From Methanosphaera stadtmanae (lineage in GTDB: Archaea > Methanobacteriota > Methanobacteria > Methanobacteriales > Methanobacteriaceae): a stretch of DNA of 64,000 nucleotides. The position numbers were made by a program, and so were the translations under genes. Position 1 is the stretch's first letter, and each line of letters opens with the position of its first letter. The notes under the pieces are model-generated. The model searched no databases. It was not told the DNA's origin and saw only the letters and a program-made list of their open reading frames with translations. Below are positions 56,401 to 64,000 of the stretch, in pieces. The DNA lies in NCBI GenBank assembly GCA_015062825.1, contig SUTR01000005.1, positions 1-64,000 on the forward strand, read 5' to 3'.

Positions 56401-59400
56401 CAATGGATAATGTAATATTTGTCTTTTTCTTAACAACATTGATTTGTTTGGAATTAGTTGAATTTGTACGTTGTTCATCCCCATAATATATTGCTGTAAC
56501 GTTTTTTATACCCATACTTGTTGCTTTGTATGGTAGGAAAAATTCTCCATCATCATCAGTATATAGATAATATTTTCCATTGTTTATATAAACGGTCACT
56601 TGATTATAGTTAATTCTACCATAAAGACCACTTAATGTTCCGTTGATTATTGTTTCTTCACCAATAGTCATCTCTTCGGGAACATCTAATGTAATAGTAG
56701 TATTACGTTTTTTCATTATGAAGGTTGTATTGTTATTAGCAGATTGATAATCTTCTGATTCATTAACATGTACAGTTACATTGTTTACTCCTACAAATCT
56801 AGTAGTTGTCCAATATTCAAAGTAACCGTTTTCATCTGTTTCTAAACCAATAGTAAATATGTTTATTTTTAAACCAATATCTATATCTTTTCTACCAGTA
56901 CCATCCCAACCTTTTAACCATCCATATATAAGTAACTTATCACCATATAATTCTTCTTTACGATCAGTGTATAATTCAAGAGTAGTTTTTGCTTTATCTA
57001 TTTCAACAGTTGTAGTGTTTGAACCTGGAGTATAGGTTTCATTTCCAGCATATGATACACGAATATGTTCGGTATTTGCTTCAATGATAGTAGTTGTAAA
57101 TGAAAATCTTCCATTTTCATCTACAGGTATGTTATCATTATTATGACCATTGAAATATATTGATACATTGGTATTTTTAATTATATTACCATTTCTATCA
57201 CGTAATGTACCACTTACTGTTAATGAATCACCTAATGTTCTATTTTTCTTAGGTATTTCATCAATTTCAATGATTGATAAACCATATACTGCTTGTAATG
57301 TAAATGAATCATTACTACTTATATAATATTTTTGAGCTATACCTTCTTCGAAAACTGCACGAATTGTGTAATTTCCTTCAGGTAAGTTTTCAGTACTTCC
57401 AGCAAACCTGAATTTAGTTAATTCTTCAGCAAATACAGTTCTGTTCTTATCTTCAGCGTATTCCGGATCAGTTCCATTTATTCTTACATCTATATATGAT
57501 GGTGTGAGATGTAGATACGTATCATGGTTTTCAATTGGTTTACCTTCTTCATCATCCAAGGTCAATACAACATAACATGAAGTATTTGCTTGGATGTATG
57601 GAATTGGTAATAATTTTAGTTTTGTACCCATCTTAATAACTTTTATGTTAGTCCAATCACTTGATGCTTTATAAAGCTGATCACCCTTGAATGATACTGA
57701 AAGATTTTTATCTTCCATATATCTTATTCTACGAGTATAATTAAATTCACCTTTAAGATTGGTTTCAATAGAATATGTATCTTTATGTTCATATCCATTT
57801 ACATATACATCAAGTTGAACATTAGGTATAGGATTACCATTCTTATCTTTTAATGTTCCATTTAATTTTAACATTTGTGAATATTTGAAGGTATATTCAT
57901 CTTCATCATCATTTTTAGAGGTATAATTAGTTACCTCAAATGTTAAAATGGTATCTAATGGAGTTGTATTAAATGTTAATAACTTTCTAGCTTCATCATA
58001 CTTATCATTACCAGGATAAAATATTAATACTCTGTTGTTTCCTAGTTTAGTTGAATTGAATTCATATTTGAAGTTACCATTCTTATCAACATTTACTTCT
58101 TTAACATCACCATTGATTGTGATGTTTATCTTAGTGTTTCCAATTGGTCCATCAACACTAGATAATGTACCGGATACTGTTACTGTGTCATTATAAACAA
58201 CATCATTTATGGTTTTTGCATTTAAAACTGTATTACTACTTGTAATTGTGACTGATGTGCTGTTTTCTGAAGGATAATATTTATCATCTCCATCATATCT
58301 TACAGATATGTTTAAAGGTCCAGCCACATGAGGAATATAATCAGTATATTCAAATGAACCATATTTATCCAACTGAATAGGAATTTCTGTTGAATTAATT
58401 ATTAATGTTGCATTGACAGAAGAAATTGCACGTCCATCATCGGATTGTAACTTACCTGTTATAGGTAAATGTTGACCTACTACAGTATCATTTGCTGTGA
58501 TACTAATATGGGTTCTTTGAGGTAATTCCACTGTCCAATTGAATCCATGATAATCTAATCTTGGTGAGACAAACTCTAACCTTATTGAATTAGATTTCAT
58601 ATTATTCATTGTATTCTTATCAATGACAATTGTTGATTGATTGTTATTTACATCAAATTGTTTATATAAAACACCATCAACATAAACGTTAAGTTTACTG
58701 TTATCAACTGATGAATTACATACTTCACGTATTTGAAGTGTTGCATTTGCAACATAATTTCCATTTTTATCAAATGATTGACGAAGATCTCTATAGAAGA
58801 CTTCTAAATAATTACTAATGTAAGTATTGTTTGTTACATAGTAATCTGCAAAATCACCAAACAACATCCCATGTTTGAAGTTGGTGTTGTTTCTGAAGAC
58901 ATTGTTTGTTATTTCAATATAGTTTTCTGAATATGAACTTTTATCTGAACGAACCACATCATAATGCCAATTTAATGATTCTTCATCCAATTCAATAGTT
59001 ATAACATTTCCAGTTAAATTAGAACCATTAATACGCGTGTAACCATAATAATAATGTTCAGTCACGTGACTTACAATAACTCCATATAGTCCACTATTAT
59101 TAATTAATTCTGAATTATCTATTTCAATGCGTGTATTCATTGAATTTAATACACTGGATTCATTACCAATGTTGTTGATTATTTTTGAATTGTTAATTGT
59201 TATATTTGAATATTCAGCCATTGTTAGACCTATACTCGTTGCAGTATTGTTAACAAATGTTGTATCATTTATATCAAGATTTGTATAATATACTGCTACT
59301 GTAGAACTTAAATTAGCTACATTATTGGTAATGTTTAATGAATCCATACTTGCATTTGTATTAATCAAGTAGATTGCAGATCCTCTATAACCATTGTTTT

Positions 59401-61264
59401 TATCAAATGTAACATTAGAGAATTTTAAATTAACATCATATTCAGTTAAATTTTGAGAACGACCTGCTCTGATTGCTCCACCATTATAACCTGTGTTATT
59501 GATAAATGAAGAATCACTTAAGGTTAAATTTGATTTATCAAACGTGAGGATTAATGCCCCACCATCCCCTATAGCATGATTATTTATGAATGAAACATTA
59601 TTTCCAACCAGTTCTGAGACAGAAGCAACTGCTCCACCAGAAACACGTGCAGTATTGTTTTCAAATAAAGTATCATTTGCTATTAAAAGAATTGAATAAA
59701 TTGCCCCTCCCAAATTACTAGCTGAATTATTAATGAATGTATTATTCAAAGAGGTCACATGATAATTCCATGAATTAATAGCTCCACCATAATATGCAGA
59801 GGAATTAGTGAAATATGAATTGCTAATTATGCCATTCCCATGACTACTGATAGATCCACCACGTGTCCAATGACTAGATTTATCAATATCAGAAGCATTA
59901 CTTTTTGCACTATTGTTAATGAATATTGAATTATTAACTGATAAATCAGTACTTGTATATATAGCTCCACCTTCTTTAGTAACATTATTGTTGACGAAAG
60001 TGTTATTGTTTATGGCTAAAACAATTTTATTTCCACCTTTACTATAAATAGCTCCACCATTTGATATAGCAGAGTTATTTTTGTATAGGTTATTATCTGA
60101 TATTAAATTAGCATCTGTAAAGATTGCTCCACCATCACCATAATATTCTGCTTCAGTTTTTACATCTGCATGTTCAGGATTTGTCGGATCATAAACTATT
60201 CTTTCATAGTTTTCATCATATGCAAACTTTCCATAGTCATCAAGTAAATAATCAATACCATATCCATGTACTTTATTATTTGTGAAGTTACTATTTTTAA
60301 TAGTGATATTTGACTTAGAGTATATAGCTCCACCATATACTCCTGCAGTATTATTTACAAATAAAGAATCAGCTACTGTACTAGTCTTATTCAATGTTAT
60401 TACAGCCCCACCATTGGCCTTAGCATAGTTATTAATAAATTTTGATTCGTTTATGAATATACCATTCTGTGTATATATTGCACCACCATTATCTGATGCA
60501 TTGTTACCAGAAAATGTGGAATTAATAACTTTTACTATATTACGACTATTCTCAGATGCATGCCATATTGCAGCACCAGACCATACAGCAGTGTTATTTT
60601 CAAATAAGCTATTGATAACAGTAACATTACCCTTACTGTAAATTACTCCACCATTACTACCACCGTTGTTAGTAAACTTAGAATCAGACAAGGTTATATT
60701 CGAATTAGTATTACTGTAAATAACAGAACCATCCGAAGTACTTTTACAATTAGATATTGTAATATTAGTAATATTTAATCCAGATTTACTCTTTTCTAAT
60801 TTAATAAATTGGTTATTATTACCGTCAATTGTCTGACCATTACCATCTATTGTTATAATTAATCGTTTACTAATTGTTATTGGAGTTGTAACTGTGTACG
60901 TTCCAACATTCAGTGTTATTTTTATAGTATCTCCTGCAATATTAGATTTTGATTCGAGTACACTTTTTAGTTCATCATAATTGTTAACAGTCTTCTCATA
61001 ATTTGCTGTTTTCAAAGTCTTAAGATTACTGGTTAAGTTATTTGTCGAATCATTTGAGATATTTTTAGTTTTTACATCACTTTTGGTATTTGTTTCAACA
61101 TTGTATGCATTATCAGTACTTAAGTCATTTTGCTGACTTGTAGTCATCTGCATAGAATTATCATTATCTGATAAACTATCTGTTGCAGATATCACTCCCA
61201 TACTAATAAATAAACACACGAATGTTAAAATAAAAAATATAACTTTATATTTTTTACTTACCAT
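53453..61264 (-). CDS. Giant adhesin-like protein: signal peptide, beta-helix, Ig-like repeats, putative thioester domain, 16-aa repeat stalk
   Basis: 2603-aa ORF; signal-like KVIFFILTFVCLFISMGVISA; GGAIYS beta-helix repeats; Ig repeats; AYCID...QNVIYGFTD segment; YRNVTKxRT and VPYTxVEEY repeats. Confidence 0.9.
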   Translation of the reverse strand: MVSKKYKVIFFILTFVCLFISMGVISATDSLSDNDNSMQMTTSQQNDLSTDNAYNVETNTKSDVKTKNISNDSTNNLTSNLKTLKTANYEKTVNNYDELKSVLESKSNIAGDTIKITLNVGTYTVTTPITISKRLIITIDGNGQTIDGNNNQFIKLEKSKSGLNITNITISNCKSTSDGSVIYSNTNSNITLSDSKFTNNGGSNGGVIYSKGNVTVINSLFENNTAVWSGAAIWHASENSRNIVKVINSTFSGNNASDNGGAIYTQNGIFINESKFINNYAKANGGAVITLNKTSTVADSLFVNNTAGVYGGAIYSKSNITIKNSNFTNNKVHGYGIDYLLDDYGKFAYDENYERIVYDPTNPEHADVKTEAEYYGDGGAIFTDANLISDNNLYKNNSAISNGGAIYSKGGNKIVLAINNNTFVNNNVTKEGGAIYTSTDLSVNNSIFINNSAKSNASDIDKSSHWTRGGSISSHGNGIISNSYFTNSSAYYGGAINSWNYHVTSLNNTFINNSASNLGGAIYSILLIANDTLFENNTARVSGGAVASVSELVGNNVSFINNHAIGDGGALILTFDKSNLTLSDSSFINNTGYNGGAIRAGRSQNLTEYDVNLKFSNVTFDKNNGYRGSAIYLINTNASMDSLNITNNVANLSSTVAVYYTNLDINDTTFVNNTATSIGLTMAEYSNITINNSKIINNIGNESSVLNSMNTRIEIDNSELINNSGLYGVIVSHVTEHYYYGYTRINGSNLTGNVITIELDEESLNWHYDVVRSDKSSYSENYIEITNNVFRNNTNFKHGMLFGDFADYYVTNNTYISNYLEVFYRDLRQSFDKNGNYVANATLQIREVCNSSVDNSKLNVYVDGVLYKQFDVNNNQSTIVIDKNTMNNMKSNSIRLEFVSPRLDYHGFNWTVELPQRTHISITANDTVVGQHLPITGKLQSDDGRAISSVNATLIINSTEIPIQLDKYGSFEYTDYIPHVAGPLNISVRYDGDDKYYPSENSTSVTITSSNTVLNAKTINDVVYNDTVTVSGTLSSVDGPIGNTKINITINGDVKEVNVDKNGNFKYEFNSTKLGNNRVLIFYPGNDKYDEARKLLTFNTTPLDTILTFEVTNYTSKNDDEDEYTFKYSQMLKLNGTLKDKNGNPIPNVQLDVYVNGYEHKDTYSIETNLKGEFNYTRRIRYMEDKNLSVSFKGDQLYKASSDWTNIKVIKMGTKLKLLPIPYIQANTSCYVVLTLDDEEGKPIENHDTYLHLTPSYIDVRINGTDPEYAEDKNRTVFAEELTKFRFAGSTENLPEGNYTIRAVFEEGIAQKYYISSNDSFTLQAVYGLSIIEIDEIPKKNRTLGDSLTVSGTLRDRNGNIIKNTNVSIYFNGHNNDNIPVDENGRFSFTTTIIEANTEHIRVSYAGNETYTPGSNTTTVEIDKAKTTLELYTDRKEELYGDKLLIYGWLKGWDGTGRKDIDIGLKINIFTIGLETDENGYFEYWTTTRFVGVNNVTVHVNESEDYQSANNNTTFIMKKRNTTITLDVPEEMTIGEETIINGTLSGLYGRINYNQVTVYINNGKYYLYTDDDGEFFLPYKATSMGIKNVTAIYYGDEQRTNSTNSKQINVVKKKTNITLSIDKNNPEVNDFIEISGKLTDANGQKVKNAYVDLIINGQKHTLRVESTNEFHYTHHATIRGLNNVTVKFNGNNAYEPCSKNVRFSFNKKDAVIIMTQSQKDVELNDKLTITGILLDNEGHAIENAKLLLTINNNNVTITTVSEGYFNYSAVQKKLGKFAGKLSYVEDGNYNSASEEFTYNVVEKLPDQNIAKTSNNQKIAKNSASKSYKIATEYHEHDIEVILENHNTTGYNHTEEFPHNTTVTIHEVVKHLINTNVSVISSGIPIYYEDGYMAYCIDKNRAAPIDTVIYDREMYGDTTSNQTRDNAYTSEDVVKYLKTFIITHLGDTQNFTEDIQKQNVIYGFTDFSYRDQSDSWYDKSIIDADGNSHPISEFVNETIELVEAGHVPANNGTVVVDNTLYNYYFAYSHPNKYVADQDYQRTFGIYLYPLPFEFAWGFVLKNESTVENITESFVENITELEEYDETVEYNDTEEIIVPYNETVNVTVEHTREVPYNETVNVTRNITVTVPYIVEEEYVVNVTKTVPYTEVEEYVENVTKTVPYTDVEEYTVYVNKTVPYTDVEEYTVYVNKTVPYTDVEEYTVYVNKTVPYTDVEEYIENVTKKVPYTEVEEYTENVTRVINYTVEEPYIVNRTIVEPYNETEKIVKNRTISVPEVRYRNVTKYIVIGEPVIKYRNVTKYKTVVEPVVMYRNVTKNRTVIVPETRFRNVTKTRTVVEPVTKYRNVTKYRTVVEPVTKYRNVTKTRTISVPEVRYRNVTKTRTVVEPEIGYRNVTKYRSISVPEVRYRNVTKTRTVVEPVTKYRNVTKTRTVIEPETRYRNVTKYRNETSTITEPVTITKYKNETYTEIEQKTVTKNRTQTITVPKTKTYHYSRPVTHSVTTYKTYSYDNFKYKLYIYILYLNGNITFEDLVAILGEENIHFDENGQIVLEYDDTDYIPNYIQVRADDGYTGEENIPATGEDVHTDNPVGFDEPVMDAGITDVVD
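53930..54436 (-). repeat. Basic stalk repeats, 10 full plus 1 partial units of 16 aa (YRNVTKTRTVVEPVTK type)
   Basis: Period 48 nt; [YF]RNVTK starts each unit. Confidence 0.9.
54548..54883 (-). repeat. Acidic stalk repeats, 7 units of 16 aa (VPYTDVEEYTVYVNKT type)
   Basis: 336 nt = 7 x 48; three central units encode identical peptides. Confidence 0.92.
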
Positions 61265-61980
61265 GTTATCAACTTATAACTTGTGAATGAAATAATGTAT
61301 TTATTTTTAATCAATTGAAAAAAAATTTTAAATATATTCCGTTGTACATAAGTTTCCAATACACTATAATTATTATAATTATATAAATTATTTCAATTCA
61401 GGATTGAAGTGAAGAATCAATGAAATAATAAAAAAACATTTTTATTATTAATTGAATTTTTTCATTTTATGTACAACATTTATTAATGATACTTAAAATA
61501 TTTTCATTATTGATATTTTTATTTATACACAATTTATAGCAGATAATAAATTAATTTACTCATAACAATATTTCTAAAATTATGATTATTATCAATCATT
61601 ACCTGTTATTACCTTAGAACACAATTATATTTATAGTTTATTAAAAGAAGAAAAAATAGACAACAATATATTTTTTTAATCATTTTTATTAACAGATTAC
61701 ATCATAGTTAAAGGAGTTTATGAATAGTTATAAGTTTTGAAATAATTTATAAAAAAAGAGTAATCTCATTAAAATTATTTAAAAAATGTGTTTTATTAAA
61801 GATATGAAGAAACACGTAAATCTAAAAACACATCCCTTATTCACAAACTAGTCTCTGAATAACCATAACTAGTTCATGCTATACATAATATACAAAAATA
61901 ATATTTAATTAACCATTCATGATAAATAACATATACTTCAAAAAAATAAAAAAAAATAGTAGGAAAAGGTATTAACTGAT

Positions 61981-63321
61981 TTATATGAATTTATTTATTA
62001 AATTCATACCCCAATCAGCTAATTCTGTTGCTTTTTCTTCAGTTTTAGCTTCTGAGAAACATCTGTATATAGGTTCTGTTCCTGATGGTCTGATAATTAC
62101 CCATCCATCATCAGTAATGATTTTTACCCCATCAGTTGTATCAACTTCATATTCAGTGGTTTCATCTAATATTCCTTGAGCAACTTCTGATTTTTTGTCA
62201 TCAGGACATTCAATTTTCCTTTTCTGTGAATAGTATGTAGGCAATTCTTCAATTAATGTAGATAATGGTTTTTTGGTTGTGGCGAGTATTTCAAGTAGCA
62301 TTGCTGTTGCAAGTCCGGAGTCTCTTCCATATACAAAGTCGGGGAAGATTAATCCACCATTTTCTTCTCCACCAAACAGCCCATCAACTTCTTGTAGTTT
62401 ACGTGCAACAACTAAATCTCCTACTTTTGTTAGGATTATTTCTCCATTGTTTTCTAGTGCTATGTCTGCAATTGCATTACTGGTTGCAACTGTTGTGACT
62501 ATTGTTCCACCATTGTTTTTTTCTAGCATTGACTTTTCAACTAGTGCAAAGGATTTATCACCATAGACAAATTGTCCTTTTTCATCAATACATATTGTTC
62601 TATCTGCATCCCCATCATGAGCTATACCTATATCTGCACCCGTTGCTTTTACTACTGATATAAGGTCTTGTAGATTGTCTTCTGTTGGTTCTGGGTTTCT
62701 TCCAGGAAATGCTCCGTCTGCTTGACAGTTTATTGTGGTTATTTCACAGCCTAACTTTCTTACTATGTATGGTGTTGTATCACATGCTGCTCCTGATCCA
62801 CAGTCAAGTACTACTTTGATATTTGCTTGTCTGATTTTGTCTGCATCTACTCTTTTAATTACTTCTTCAATATATTCATCGATGATATCTCTTTTATATG
62901 CAGTTCCTATTTTATCCCATGAAACTCTTTCTTGTTTGTCATTGAAGTATATGTCTTCTATTTCTTCTTCTAAGTCATCAGGTGTTCCTATTCCATCAGA
63001 ATCTAAAAGTTTTAATCCATTATATTTTGGCGGATTATGGGATGCTGTTACCATTATTCCACCATCATAATATTTACGTACTGCATATTGTACTGCTGGT
63101 GTTGGCAGCATTCCTAAATCTACCACATCACATCCTACTGATAAAAGTCCAGCAGTTACTGCATGTTTTATCATTTCAGATGAGGTTCTTGGATCAGAAC
63201 CTATTGCTATGGTTCCTTGTACTTTTGTACCATATGCTGCTGCTATTTTGGATGCAAATTCTGGTGTTAACACTGTATTTGCTACTCTTCTTACCCCAAA
63301 TGTTCCAAATAATTGTTTCAT
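61981..63321 (-). CDS. glmM: Phosphoglucosamine mutase / phosphomannomutase
   Basis: FGTFGVRR, TASHNPPKYNG, DGDADR, RPSGTEPIYR. Confidence 0.9.
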   Translation of the reverse strand: MKQLFGTFGVRRVANTVLTPEFASKIAAAYGTKVQGTIAIGSDPRTSSEMIKHAVTAGLLSVGCDVVDLGMLPTPAVQYAVRKYYDGGIMVTASHNPPKYNGLKLLDSDGIGTPDDLEEEIEDIYFNDKQERVSWDKIGTAYKRDIIDEYIEEVIKRVDADKIRQANIKVVLDCGSGAACDTTPYIVRKLGCEITTINCQADGAFPGRNPEPTEDNLQDLISVVKATGADIGIAHDGDADRTICIDEKGQFVYGDKSFALVEKSMLEKNNGGTIVTTVATSNAIADIALENNGEIILTKVGDLVVARKLQEVDGLFGGEENGGLIFPDFVYGRDSGLATAMLLEILATTKKPLSTLIEELPTYYSQKRKIECPDDKKSEVAQGILDETTEYEVDTTDGVKIITDDGWVIIRPSGTEPIYRCFSEAKTEEKATELADWGMNLINKFI

Positions 63322-63452
63322 ATACCCATTAATCTCCTTTATACTTGATTTAGTTTTTTTTAAGAAAAAATATCATTCTATTGAAATGAAAAATATATGT
63401 TATATTTTATATTATTATTTCTTATTTTTATTGATAATAACTATTTTGAATC

Positions 63453-64000
63453 TTAGTTTTGATGTGCTGTTGATGATTGTATGTAGTAGCATAATTTATC
63501 ATCGTCATAACAGTACCATGTTGTTCCATCATAACTCCAAGTGTAGTTTTTTACAGGTTGCATTTCTGTCCATGTATTATCATCATTTTCTATCCATTTA
63601 ACTGTATAATATGTGTTGTTTTGATATAGGTATTCTTCTGTCCAGACATTGCTTTCTTTTATCCAATGATATTCATATCCATTGTCTGATTTTTGTGTGT
63701 AATTGTTTTGATTGTTTATAGTCCACGTATATGGATGTATTGTATTCCATTTTAGGATAATCGTATCATTTGATTTATGTGTTACTGTTGCAGTTATATT
63801 ATTTGAGTCTTTCCATGCATCCTTATCCAATAATGATATTAAGGGCGGATTTGACTTTATGCTGTTATGAGATTTTAATGTATTGTTTGAGTTTAATTCC
63901 CCCAGTTGCTTTTTGTTATGTGTTATTTGTTCTAGTGTTACTATTTTCATGTCATATAATCCTGTTGCTTCATTTAATGTTCTTTGTCGTGTTAAGTATT
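63453..64000 (-). CDS. C-terminal part of a Trp/Tyr-rich hypothetical protein, running off the window edge
   Basis: ORF track starts at 63950, but the frame stays open to the window end (…YLTRQRTLNEATGLYDMKIVTLE…). Confidence 0.6.
   Translation of the reverse strand, partial: YLTRQRTLNEATGLYDMKIVTLEQITHNKKQLGELNSNNTLKSHNSIKSNPPLISLLDKDAWKDSNNITATVTHKSNDTIILKWNTIHPYTWTINNQNNYTQKSDNGYEYHWIKESNVWTEEYLYQNNTYYTVKWIENDDNTWTEMQPVKNYTWSYDGTTWYCYDDDKLCYYIQSSTAHQN

Noticed and set aside
53798-60641. + strand ORFs inside the 2603-aa adhesin gene, including repetitive FCYRFNNCPSLS peptides
   Set aside because: Reverse-strand reading of the 48-bp repeats; repetition is inherited from the sense gene.
62265-63332. 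+ strand ORFs opposite glmM
   Set aside because: Overlap a full-length phosphohexomutase with all catalytic motifs intact.

Overview
AT-rich archaeal window. Gene content (Mvh hydrogenase, complete mtr operon, methanogenesis marker proteins, CoM/F420/methanopterin biosynthesis genes, giant adhesin-like proteins) points to a methanogen of Methanobacteriales, most likely Methanosphaera. That assignment is inferred from content, not searched. Most of the window is core metabolism: mvhDGA, sufCB, mcrC-mtrEDCBAFGH-mmp14, mmp10, taw2-like, cofG, mptA, trm1, a DegT aminotransferase, a tRNA thiolation enzyme, an Mmp7-like protein, an Mrp ATPase, a proteasome beta subunit, aCPSF1/FttA, purM, comC/comD/comE, gatB, hisE and glmM. 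There is also a seven-gene tRNA cluster. Accessory content is concentrated at about 42.5-46.9 kb (solitary fused restriction-methylase; acyl-CoA synthetase with an XRE-cupin regulator) and 47-61.3 kb (two giant secreted beta-helix/Ig adhesin-like proteins). The best candidate for something undescribed is the 2603-aa protein at 53453-61264. After its beta-helix and Ig-like repeats it carries a segment resembling the Cys-Gln thioester (TED/TQXA) domains of Gram-positive adhesins. This is followed by a 16-residue periodic, sequon-rich stalk split into an acidic block and a basic block.
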